From contig JABMRH010000027.1 of the NCBI GenBank assembly GCA_013202725.1, positions 1 through 5,434 on the forward strand: a DNA stretch of 5,434 nucleotides, in the 5' to 3' direction. Below are positions 1 to 5,428 of this stretch, piece by piece; the first letter of the stretch is position 1; the number at the start of each line of letters is the position of its first letter. A program made the translations under genes and the position numbers. The notes beneath the pieces were generated by a model. The model was not told where the DNA came from and searched no databases. It saw only the letters and a list, made by a program, of their open reading frames with translations. Origin of the DNA: Desulfobacteraceae bacterium. Lineage in GTDB: Bacteria; Desulfobacterota; Desulfobacteria; Desulfobacterales; ETH-SRB1.

Positions 1-854
1 ACAATACAGAGAATGTAATCAATTATGTATCCAATCAAGTGCTGGATTATATTGAGTGGGCCCAAAAAACAACCAATAGAAAATTTGATGATGAGGCCTT
101 TATTGAAGGTGTAATCAACGAGACCCGTGCATTTAAAATATGGACGGAGATCATGGAGCTCAACCAGAATATCCCGGCCCCGCTGGATGAAAAAAGCTTA
201 TTTTCATTTATCGGCCCCAACCTTTCAATCCCTTTTAAAAAGCAAGCCGTTGATTTTTATGAAAGGCTGCTGGATGAAACCAGAGACCGGGTGGAGCGAA
301 AAATCGCCGCCGTCGGCAATGAACAGTTCCGGGTCATAACGGATGCAATTCCTCCATGGCCCAATTTGCAGCTATACCGATATATGGAAAACAAATACGG
401 CGTTACCGTTGTGGGGTCGCCGTATGTAATTTGTCTCGCCGGCGCATGGATGTTTAATGCTGACGGCAAGCTTGTCCCCACACCCACCCCGGAGGAAGCC
501 GGAATGAAGCTGGACACCAGGGAGGATGCCGTGCGGGCGCTGGTGTGGTACAAAACGCACTTTGCCACCGAAACACTTTATAATATCGCCTGCGGTGAAG
601 TCCTCCATGATGTCGCCTTGGCTATCGCCAAACAATGGAAGGCGGACGGGGGCATACTGCACCAGAATCGGGGCTGCACAATGCAGGCCCTGGGAAGCAT
701 TGAAAGCCGCAACGCTCTGGCCGAGGCTGGGATTCCCTGCATAAACTACGAGGGCAACGATGCGGATCCAAGGGAGGTGGACCTGTCCAACCTCAAAAGG
801 AAGGTGGACATTTTTCTGGAAGCCAACAATGTGAAAAGGATTGATGGCGCTTAA
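1..854 (+). CDS. 2-hydroxyacyl-CoA dehydratase / benzoyl-CoA reductase family subunit (HgdB/BcrB-like), 5'-partial
   Basis: Iron-sulfur subunit of the family that removes water from 2-hydroxyacyl-CoA or, in the BcrB/BcrC branch, reduces aromatic acyl-CoA rings; the enzymes are cytoplasmic heterodimers fed electrons by a separate ATP-dependent activator. The frame is open to the left window edge (codons from base 3 read NTENVINYVSNQ and run straight into the body), so the GTG at 39 is internal and the true start lies upstream. About 283 codons are visible against a usual 370-440, so roughly the N-terminal third is missing. Counting from the GTG at 39, diagnostic parts are HQNRGC (208-213), with a Cys of the type that binds the 4Fe-4S cluster, and EGNDADPRE (238-246), the family's conserved C-terminal turn. 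Other cysteines are at 132, 185 and 234. The substrate cannot be told from the sequence. Weak hairpins follow the stop (856-869 and 871-885) but no convincing T-tailed terminator does. Confidence 0.88.
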   Translation, partial: NTENVINYVSNQVLDYIEWAQKTTNRKFDDEAFIEGVINETRAFKIWTEIMELNQNIPAPLDEKSLFSFIGPNLSIPFKKQAVDFYERLLDETRDRVERKIAAVGNEQFRVITDAIPPWPNLQLYRYMENKYGVTVVGSPYVICLAGAWMFNADGKLVPTPTPEEAGMKLDTREDAVRALVWYKTHFATETLYNIACGEVLHDVALAIAKQWKADGGILHQNRGCTMQALGSIESRNALAEAGIPCINYEGNDADPREVDLSNLKRKVDIFLEANNVKRIDGA

Positions 855-900
855 CCAAAGAGAGCTTTGAAAAACGTTCGGTTTTGTTCAATTTTAAGGA

Positions 901-960
901 AGGCGCAGATTTTAACCGGAGGAATACATCGAGTATTTTGAGGATTAAAATTTGAAGCCT
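901..960. repeat. 60-bp imperfect palindrome between convergent genes
   Basis: Arms pair from the outside inward: AGGC (901-904) with GCCT (957-960); CAGATTTTAA (906-915) with TTAAAATTTG (945-954), one G-T pair; then a symmetric 7-nt mismatched loop (916-922 against 938-944); then AATAC (923-927) with GTATT (933-937) around the loop ATCGA. It would fold into a long interrupted hairpin on either strand. It lies where the dehydratase gene and the CBS-ACT gene converge, so it could act as a bidirectional transcription barrier or 3' stabiliser, though neither strand has a clear T tract after the stem. From memory, similar intergenic repeats occur in other Desulfobacterota genomes; this was not checked. 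A dispersed repeat or MITE-like element is therefore as likely as a terminator. Confidence 0.6.
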
Positions 961-992
961 AACGCTGCATCACGGAAAAATGGCAGTTATGC
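957..992. repeat. Short inverted repeat abutting the 901-960 palindrome
   Basis: GCCTAAC (957-963) pairs with GTTATGC (986-992), with one mismatch. Inside it TGC pairs with GCA after a 2-nt bulge on the left arm. The element shares its first four bases with the right arm of the 901-960 palindrome, so the two together look like one composite repeat ending 7 bp short of the CBS-ACT stop codon. GCCTAAC fits the RYYYAAC end of integron attC sites, but the other end does not fit GTTRRRY and 36 bp is too short for a normal attC. Confidence 0.4.
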
Positions 993-999
993 AAAGGTC

Positions 1000-1692
1000 T
1001 CAATCTCTATGCAGCCGCCTATCTGCAACCTTTTTCAAGGATTCTTTGACTGTATACAGTACTGTGAATTTTTCTTCAAGAATATCGACCAGTTTTGCCA
1101 GCTGGTCCCGTTCCATGTGCCGAATTCGAAAATAGACGTTTCTGTACCCTTCATCCGCTAAGTCATAGCTTGTGAGTATACTCACGACCCGGGCGCCCAT
1201 GCTGCGGATGACATCCGCGACTTCATGCACCGATCCCGGTTTATCTCTCAGGCAGAAAGCAAACTGGATATCACCGCTGTATACACCGGTAATATGGATT
1301 AAAGCTTTAAATATATCTGTTTCTGTTATAACACCGATTAAATTTTGTTGATCGTTTACTACCGGGAGCCCTGAAATCTTGTTTTCAAGCATCAAGACCG
1401 CTGCAAATTCTATAGTCTCATCAGGTTTCACATAGACCACGTCTTTTGACATCAATTCTTTGACTTTAATCTCAGACAACAGATAACTTATTTCATAGAT
1501 ATCCAGAGAGATTGCCTTTGATGGAGAAGCCTCTTTTAAATTCGTATCAGTAACAAGCCCAACTAATTTTCCCTTTCTGACTACAGGAAGACGACGAATA
1601 TTATGCTCCTTCATAAGGAGGGAAGCCTTCATCATAGAAGTTTCTTCCTCGACTGAAACTACATCGCTTGACATCCATCCTTTGACTAACAT
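1000..1692 (-). CDS. CBS-CBS-ACT domain protein, AcuB-like
   Basis: Cytoplasmic protein of 230 residues with the AcuB layout. The first CBS domain spans about residues 4-58 (VKGWMSSDVVSV, then RRLPVV and LVGLVTDTNL). The second spans about 76-132 (VKELMSKDVVYVKPDETI, SGLPVV, LIGVITETDIF). An ACT-type domain covers about 141-215 (FAFCLRDKPGSVHEVADVI). CBS pairs usually bind adenosine nucleotides and ACT domains often bind amino acids or other small molecules, so a ligand-sensing regulatory role is likely. The partner is unknown, and nothing here links it to acetoin use, after which acuB was named. There are no membrane segments. The ATG start is supported by GGAGG 7 nt upstream and by the first CBS motif starting almost at once. 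It is monocistronic, convergent with the dehydratase gene and divergent from exbB. Confidence 0.9.
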   Translation of the reverse strand: MLVKGWMSSDVVSVEEETSMMKASLLMKEHNIRRLPVVRKGKLVGLVTDTNLKEASPSKAISLDIYEISYLLSEIKVKELMSKDVVYVKPDETIEFAAVLMLENKISGLPVVNDQQNLIGVITETDIFKALIHITGVYSGDIQFAFCLRDKPGSVHEVADVIRSMGARVVSILTSYDLADEGYRNVYFRIRHMERDQLAKLVDILEEKFTVLYTVKESLKKVADRRLHRD

Positions 1693-1699
1693 AATATTT

Positions 1700-1704
1700 C
1701 CTCC
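1700..1704 (-). promoter_or_regulatory. Ribosome binding site of the CBS-ACT gene
   Basis: On the minus strand the sequence reads GGAGG, then AAATATT, then ATG. A perfect Shine-Dalgarno core at 7-nt spacing fixes the start codon at 1692-1690. Confidence 0.85.
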
Positions 1705-1732
1705 ATTGCCTTGTAAGTTATCTCATTTGCTG

Positions 1733-1747
1733 ATATAATATTTATAT
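1733..1747. repeat. 15-bp AT-only palindrome in the CBS-ACT leader
   Basis: ATATAA (1733-1738) and TTATAT (1742-1747) are perfect inverted arms around TAT. The element lies in the predicted 5' leader of the CBS-ACT gene, downstream of its promoter and about 40 bp before the start codon. It could be an operator, but a palindrome of only A and T arises easily by chance in DNA of this composition. Confidence 0.3.
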
Positions 1748-1779
1748 GGACAAGCTAAGAACTTGCTTTTTAACAAAAA

Positions 1780-1808
1780 ATAATAAGAGTAATTGAATTG
1801 TGTGTCAA
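1780..1808 (-). promoter_or_regulatory. Sigma70-type promoter of the CBS-ACT gene
   Basis: On the minus strand, TTGACA (1808-1803, a perfect -35) is followed by exactly 17 bp and TATTAT (1785-1780, five of six matches to the -10 consensus). Transcription would start near 1773, giving a leader of about 80 nt before the ATG at 1692. It points away from exbB and so serves only the CBS-ACT gene. This is the clearest promoter in the window. Confidence 0.72.
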
Positions 1809-1952
1809 GAGAAAAAGTGACGCAATATATTGTAGTTCAAGGTTATCCTGCCGCTGAAGACTTGTAGGTTAGAGATGCGGGAAATTTGAAAAAATAAAGA
1901 AACGCTACGCAGCCGCTTAGGGGGTCGGGGATCAGATTAAATTCTATTGATT

Positions 1953-1957
1953 GGAGG
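1953..1957 (+). promoter_or_regulatory. Ribosome binding site of exbB, fixing the ATG at 1962
   Basis: GGAGG lies just upstream of the ATG at 1962-1964, with four bases between. An in-frame TTG at 1947 would place this ribosome site inside the gene, so the ATG is preferred. The 30 bp before it contain GGGGGTCGGGG (1920-1930) but no recognisable promoter. Confidence 0.8.
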
Positions 1958-1961
1958 AATA

Positions 1962-2594
1962 ATGCTGGAAATATTTATTAGCGGCGGACCGGTCATGTAT
2001 CCGCTTCTGGCCTGCTCGGTCATTGTGATGAGCGTTATTATAGAAAGGATAATTTTCTGGGTCAGAGTGAATATGTGCCGCAACCAGCCTCTTGTGGACG
2101 AATTCCTTGAACTTTGTAGAACAGGGGATTGGGAGTTGGTTAGAGAAAAGACAACAGGATCAAAAGACTATATTATAAGGATTCTAATAACAGGTATTCT
2201 GCATCGTGAATTTTCCATGACCAGAGCTATGGAATCGGCCGGCGCCGAAGAGATCAAGCGGATGCGCAGATATATGGGGGTGATAGATACTATGATTACC
2301 GTGGCTCCCCTGCTGGGTATTTTCGGCACGGTGCTCGGGATTATTACATCCTTTGATGTATTGGGAACAACCGGTATCGAACATCCTGAAGCTGTCACAG
2401 CGGGAATAGCTCAGGCCCTGATTACCACTGCAACAGGGCTTGGCATTGCTATCCTTTCGGTTTTTCCATACAATTATTTTAATGCACGGGTTGAGAATGC
2501 AGCTCTTACCATTGAAAAATATGCCACCAGCCTGGAAATTGTCTATGAAAAGCTGGTGCAGAGTTCAGCCGAACAAAAGGGGAATTTAAAATGA
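1962..2594 (+). CDS. exbB: ExbB: MotA/TolQ/ExbB-family proton channel protein
   Basis: Inner-membrane proton-channel subunit that, with ExbD, turns proton flow into movement of TonB to power outer-membrane uptake. It has 210 residues from the ATG at 1962. Transmembrane segments are predicted at about 11-34, 108-132 and 145-172, with the cytoplasmic domain between the first two, as is usual. The family signature is plain: APLLGIFGTVLGIITSF at 115-131, and AGIAQALITTATGLGIAI at 147-164 with the pore-lining Thr cluster. The length matches short ExbB/TolQ proteins. First gene of the operon; its stop overlaps the exbD start by 4 bp (ATGA), which suggests translational coupling. TolQ is an alternative by sequence alone, but the tonB gene two places downstream, with no tolA or tolB, favours ExbB. 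No Fur box could be recognised upstream. Confidence 0.92.
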   Translation: MLEIFISGGPVMYPLLACSVIVMSVIIERIIFWVRVNMCRNQPLVDEFLELCRTGDWELVREKTTGSKDYIIRILITGILHREFSMTRAMESAGAEEIKRMRRYMGVIDTMITVAPLLGIFGTVLGIITSFDVLGTTGIEHPEAVTAGIAQALITTATGLGIAILSVFPYNYFNARVENAALTIEKYATSLEIVYEKLVQSSAEQKGNLK

Positions 2595-2995
2595 AGCTCA
2601 GCCTTCAAACAAACAGAAAGGCTCGCATTGAAATGCTTCCCCTTATCGATATTGTTTTCCTGGTTCTGGTGTTTTTCATATATGCAATGCTATCCATGGC
2701 CGTGCATCGCGGTTTGCCGGTTATTCTTCCTTCATCTTCCACCGCAAAGATCGATAAAACAACGGTTTTGTCTGTGACGGTTAAAGCTGATGGAACGGTT
2801 TTTGTTGATAAAAAAGCGATTGGCCTGGATAATTTGACAGAAGCGTTAAAGAGAGCGGTCAAAGGGAATGCTGCTGCCGGAGTCCTTCTTTTCGCTGACC
2901 GGAACCTGTCATACCAGAAACTTTTCAAGGTCATGGATTGTATCAGAACGGCAGGCATAAATAGGATTTCTCTGCAGGCGGAGGCGGACCAATAG
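2591..2995 (+). CDS. exbD: ExbD: biopolymer transport protein ExbD/TolR family
   Basis: Partner of ExbB in the TonB energising motor; 134 residues, close to the family norm of about 140. It has a short cytoplasmic N-terminus, one transmembrane segment at about 16-37 (LPLIDIVFLVLVFFIYAML) and a periplasmic domain from about residue 45. Asp20 in LIDIVF corresponds to the conserved membrane aspartate needed for proton transfer (Asp25 in E. coli ExbD). The periplasmic part shows the usual VTVKADGTVFVD strand and LLFADRNLSYQKLFKVMDCI helix region. The start overlaps the exbB stop, and AAGGGG at 2577-2582 gives an 8-nt ribosome-site spacing. tonB begins 2 bp after its stop, so the three genes very probably share one transcript. 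Confidence 0.92.
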   Translation: MKLSLQTNRKARIEMLPLIDIVFLVLVFFIYAMLSMAVHRGLPVILPSSSTAKIDKTTVLSVTVKADGTVFVDKKAIGLDNLTEALKRAVKGNAAAGVLLFADRNLSYQKLFKVMDCIRTAGINRISLQAEADQ

Positions 2996-2997
2996 CT

Positions 2998-3615
2998 GTG
3001 AGACCAATAATATTTGCTGGTGTGCTGGCAATTGGGATACACGGTTTGCTTTTTGGAATGGAGTTTGATTGTCTTAAGAAGAAGCATGTATACAGGCCGG
3101 AGACCAGGGCTATTACCATGACACTGGCATATCTGCAGCCACAGGTGATACAGCCGAAATCAGATGTAAAAAAGTCTCCTGCTAAAAGTGTTTTAAATCC
3201 GGAATCGCAGAAAAAGCCGCTGATATCCAAAAAGATAGTCAGGGCTCCTGTTGAGCCTGAGAAAGTGATTTTTAATGAAGAATCTGAAACTCAAGAAGAG
3301 ATTATTTATCAGGATTTTGATTCAACATATCAAAAAGCAGATAGAGAGGCGGTGCCGTTATACAAAGTAAATCCGCTTCCAAAATATCCCAGGCTGGCAA
3401 GAAAAAGAGGTTATCAGGGCACCGTGGTTCTCAATGTTCTGGTTAATCAAAATGGAAGGGTAGGCGACCTTCGATTATTTACATCAAGCGGCTATTCAAT
3501 TTTAGACAGAAAAGCAATAGAATCAGTAAAGGTGTGGCTTTTTGAACCTGGAATGAAAGGGGATAAAAAGCTTGATATGTGGGTTAGAGTTCCGGTCCGT
3601 TTTCAGTTGAAGTAG
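2998..3615 (+). CDS. tonB: TonB: energy transducer protein
   Basis: Carries energy from the ExbB-ExbD motor across the periplasm to TonB-dependent outer-membrane receptors. It has 205 residues. One N-terminal membrane anchor spans about 3-22, followed by a Lys/Glu/Pro-containing linker (about 30-120) and a TonB C-terminal domain (about 122-205). That domain has LPKYPRLARKRGYQGTVVLNV, NQNGRVGDL and KVWLFEP, followed by a final basic strand VPVRFQLK. The start is GTG at 2998, two bases after the exbD stop; it is preferred because later starts would cut the anchor. GGAGG at 2980-2984 is 13 nt away, rather far, so coupling to exbD is likely. The anchor keeps the conserved His (residue 15), but the Ser of the usual SxxxH motif is Ala. 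The linker is less Pro-rich than in enterobacterial TonB. No receptor gene lies nearby. Confidence 0.9.
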   Translation: MRPIIFAGVLAIGIHGLLFGMEFDCLKKKHVYRPETRAITMTLAYLQPQVIQPKSDVKKSPAKSVLNPESQKKPLISKKIVRAPVEPEKVIFNEESETQEEIIYQDFDSTYQKADREAVPLYKVNPLPKYPRLARKRGYQGTVVLNVLVNQNGRVGDLRLFTSSGYSILDRKAIESVKVWLFEPGMKGDKKLDMWVRVPVRFQLK

Positions 3616-4954
3616 TCACAAGCACTATCCTCAGATCCATAACATTTGTGTTTGTCGGGCCGGTTATCAGTAGATCGCCAAGTTTTTGAAAAAAATGATA
3701 AGAGTCGTTGTTTGCCAGAAAATGGACGGGATTAAGCCCCATGGCCGTGGCTCTTGATAAAGTGTTTGTATCAGCTATTGCCCCTGCGGCATCCGTGGGT
3801 CCGTCTGTGCCGTCTGTGCCTCCGCTTAGAATGACAATATTTTCTGTTCCGGCAATATCCATTGCAGCGGCAAGCGCAAATTCCTGATTTCTTCCTCCAA
3901 GCCCTTTCCCCTTGATAGTTACAGTGGTTTCTCCGCCTGAAAGGATGCACGCAGGCGAGGGAATCGGATTGCCGGTTTTAAGGATTTCTCTTGCTATGGC
4001 GCTGTGAACATGTGCCACATGGCTTGTGTCGCCTTCGATCATGGAGGAAAGAATAATAGTTTTATAGCCAAGAGTTTCGGATTTTTTCTTTGCCGCTGAT
4101 ATGGCTTCAATATTGCTGCCTATAATTATATTCTGTGCTTTTTCAAAGACCGGATCGCCTGTCTTCGGTGTTTCAGGAACCCTGCCTGAAATTCCGTCCT
4201 TTATATGTCTTACAATAGGTTTTGGCAATTTTTTCCGGATACTGTATTTGTCAATAATTTTCATGCAATCGTCGAAACTGCTTGAATCCGGCACAGTAGG
4301 CCCTGATGCAATAACATCCAGATTATCACTGACAACATCTGAAAGTATAAGTGATACGAGCGAAGCAGGGTAGGCAGCTTGAGCCAGTCTTCCTCCTTTT
4401 ATCATGGAGATATGCTTTCTTAATGCATTGATTTCGTGTATAGACGCTCCGCAGGAAAGAAGTATTTTTATTGTATCCTGTTTGTCTTTTAGTGTGAGGC
4501 CTGGAAAGGGGAGGGGAAGCAGGGCGGAACCGCCTCCCGAAATAAGGCATATTATCAGGTCATCCTTGCCTGCATTATTTGCAAGATCGACAATATCGCC
4601 GGCGCCTTTCTGCCCGTTTTTATCAGGAACAGGGTGTCCTGCCTCTATCAGTTTGATGCGACCAAGTTTGCTTGTATGCCCGTATTTGACATTGATAATC
4701 CCTTTTTTAACCCTGTCCCCAAGAATGTTTTCTATCTCTGCAGCCATGGGGGCTGTTGCTTTTCCAGCCCCGATTACAAAGATATTTTTATATTCAGAAA
4801 GATCGTAACGCAAATCAGCGATAAAAATATGGTTGTTTTCACGCCTGCAATATCTTTTTACAGCGAGGCCGGGATCAACAGCGCGCAGCCCAGAGTAAAA
4901 GATCTCTTCAGCATCCTTTCTCATCTGAGCAATATTTTTTATTTTAAAGTTCAT
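3584..4954 (-). CDS. gck: Class II glycerate 2-kinase (MOFRL family)
   Basis: Phosphorylates D-glycerate with ATP to 2-phosphoglycerate, feeding glyoxylate-, serine- or sugar-acid-derived glycerate into lower glycolysis; cytoplasmic. It has 456 residues, normal for the GckA/TtuD/GLYCTK family. The N-terminal domain has VIGAGKATAPMA (60-71), SGGGSALLPLP (139-149), RKHISMIKGGRLA (179-191) and SDVVSDNLDVIASGPTVPD (205-223). The C-terminal MOFRL domain has SGGETTV (339-345), GRNQEFAL (354-361), GGTDGTDGPTDAAGA (378-392) and TGPTNTNVMD (431-440). All expected signature blocks are present, so the gene looks functional. The start is uncertain: no Shine-Dalgarno core precedes the ATG at 4954, and Met11 (MRKDAEEIF) would also suit the family's N-terminus. 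The last codons run 32 bp into the 3' end of the convergent tonB gene. An integrase relic on the same strand ends 38 bp upstream, and no clear promoter was found. Confidence 0.93.
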   Translation of the reverse strand: MNFKIKNIAQMRKDAEEIFYSGLRAVDPGLAVKRYCRRENNHIFIADLRYDLSEYKNIFVIGAGKATAPMAAEIENILGDRVKKGIINVKYGHTSKLGRIKLIEAGHPVPDKNGQKGAGDIVDLANNAGKDDLIICLISGGGSALLPLPFPGLTLKDKQDTIKILLSCGASIHEINALRKHISMIKGGRLAQAAYPASLVSLILSDVVSDNLDVIASGPTVPDSSSFDDCMKIIDKYSIRKKLPKPIVRHIKDGISGRVPETPKTGDPVFEKAQNIIIGSNIEAISAAKKKSETLGYKTIILSSMIEGDTSHVAHVHSAIAREILKTGNPIPSPACILSGGETTVTIKGKGLGGRNQEFALAAAMDIAGTENIVILSGGTDGTDGPTDAAGAIADTNTLSRATAMGLNPVHFLANNDSYHFFQKLGDLLITGPTNTNVMDLRIVLVTTSTENGPEL

Positions 4955-4992
4955 GACATATGAAATAGTTCAAGCGTTTAAAATGAGTGTTA

Positions 4993-5289
4993 TTAACTTA
5001 GGGGCAGGTAGACTTCGCCGTATCCGTTGGCAAGATCTCCTTCGTGGACGATTTTGACATGCCCCAAATGCGCCTCCAACGGCGATTGGAGACTGGGCGG
5101 GAATGTCGTGACTCTATCTTTGTCCTCTTTGCCGCTCGCGAGCCAAGAACGTCAGATACGTTTCGATCTTCTTCTTTCCTTCACTCAGGTCATCCCGCTC
5201 AGCCATCCGCAGTAGCTTCGCTCCGTGCGAATCAAATAGTGTCGCCGCCGCATCACATCGCGCATGTCATCAAGAATCTTACTTGACAT
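4993..5289 (-). pseudogene. intI: Integron integrase (IntI) relic with multiple deletions
   Basis: Remnant of an integron-type tyrosine recombinase, which inserts and excises gene cassettes at attI and attC. Three collinear pieces in different frames match the family. Piece A (5289-5212) reads MSSKILDDMRDVMRRR, then HYLIRTERSY, the typical IntI start. Piece B (5209-5132) is RMAERDDL...KKKIETYLTFLARER, the next part of the core-binding domain, about 10 residues further on. Piece C (5133-4993) starts GKEDKDRVTTFPPSL and runs to HEGDLANGYGEVYLP, the lysine hairpin and the segment just before the IntI-specific insertion, then ends at LS and a stop. About 110 residues between B and C and everything after C are gone, so the first catalytic Arg, the His-x-x-Arg motif and the Tyr are absent. 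Frame A stops at 5187-5185. Full-length relatives have about 320-340 residues. The relic cannot be active. Deletion sizes are estimates from memory of the family. Confidence 0.86.
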
Positions 5290-5295
5290 AGATTT

Positions 5296-5301
5296 CTTCC
5301 T
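5296..5301 (-). promoter_or_regulatory. Ribosome binding site of the intI relic
   Basis: On the minus strand AGGAAG is followed by AAATCT and the ATG at 5289-5287. The 6-nt spacing supports this ATG as the original integrase start, and it agrees with the position where family similarity begins. The translation signal has outlived the gene. Confidence 0.6.
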
Positions 5302-5338
5302 ATTTTATCGTCTTTTTCATGATTAGAGAGAATACACT

Positions 5339-5387
5339 ATATTGAATATTGAAAACAAGCAAAATTGCCTGTTTGTCTATTCAATAT
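5339..5387. repeat. Nested inverted repeats upstream of intI
   Basis: The outer arms ATATTGAATA (5339-5348) and TATTCAATAT (5378-5387) are perfect 10-bp inverted repeats. Between them lies a second palindrome, AAACAAGCAA (5353-5362) against TTGCCTGTTT (5365-5374), with one mismatch and AA at its centre. The whole can fold into a long stem with a small internal loop. Such nested symmetry could be a cruciform or single-strand hairpin substrate, or a regulator-binding site overlapping the intI promoter region. Confidence 0.7.
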
Positions 5388-5410
5388 CAGGATATCAGGC
5401 AAAATTGCCT
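5359..5410. repeat. 12-bp direct repeat pair; second copy within a 14-bp palindrome
   Basis: GCAAAATTGCCT occurs at 5359-5370 and again at 5399-5410, 40 bp apart start to start. The second copy lies in the perfect palindrome AGGCAA-AA-TTGCCT (5397-5410); the first is the centre of the inner palindrome of 5339-5387. Two identical dyads about four helical turns apart fit two binding sites for one dimeric protein on the same DNA face. The protein is unknown. Confidence 0.65.
5384..5399 (+). repeat. Tandem 8-bp direct repeat
   Basis: ATATCAGG occurs twice with no spacer (5384-5391 and 5392-5399). It overlaps the right arm of the nested inverted repeat on one side and the 5397-5410 palindrome on the other. 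Direct repeats flanking the core are a known feature of attI1, where they bind the integrase, but this short repeat has no recognisable sequence match to those. Confidence 0.65.
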
Positions 5411-5421
5411 TATACGTAAAT

Positions 5422-5428
5422 GTTGGGC
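5422..5428 (+). other. Candidate integron recombination core (GTTRRRY)
   Basis: GTTGGGC fits the 7-bp core GTTRRRY at which integron integrases cut attI and attC. It lies about 130 bp from the intI relic's start on its upstream side, the expected place for the attI crossover point. The motif alone is weak, since a match is expected about once per 1024 positions per strand. Without the sequence beyond 5434 it cannot be decided whether a cassette follows. Confidence 0.4.

Noticed and set aside
856..885. Rho-independent terminator after the dehydratase gene (CAAAG-AGAG-CTTTG and AAAAC-GTTCG-GTTTT)
   Set aside because: Both stems are 5 bp and AT-rich, and there is no proper T tract, so a terminator cannot be supported.
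952..1161. Plus-strand frame of 69 codons starting in the palindromic repeat
   Set aside because: It lies mostly antisense to the CBS-ACT gene's 3' end, starts inside the repeat and has no recognisable motif.
1904..1923. Similarity of CTACGCAGCCGCTTA to CTATGCAGCCGCCTA at 1007-1021
   Set aside because: The match is only 13 of 15 bases and one copy is within CBS-ACT coding sequence; chance is sufficient explanation without more copies.
1919..1932. G-quadruplex at GGGGGTCGGGG
   Set aside because: There are only two G runs; four are needed for an intramolecular quadruplex.
1947..1961. TTG at 1947 as the exbB start
   Set aside because: It lies upstream of the GGAGG at 1953-1957, which is ideally placed for the ATG at 1962; the extra five residues add nothing conserved.
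2605..3087. Minus-strand frame of 160 codons opposite exbD and tonB
   Set aside because: Its sequence is a shadow of exbD; the plus frame has the conserved membrane Asp, ribosome site and operon context.
5044..5286. Plus-strand open frames of 62-80 codons across the integrase relic
   Set aside because: They are antisense to recognisable integrase pieces, show no family motifs and have no ribosome site.
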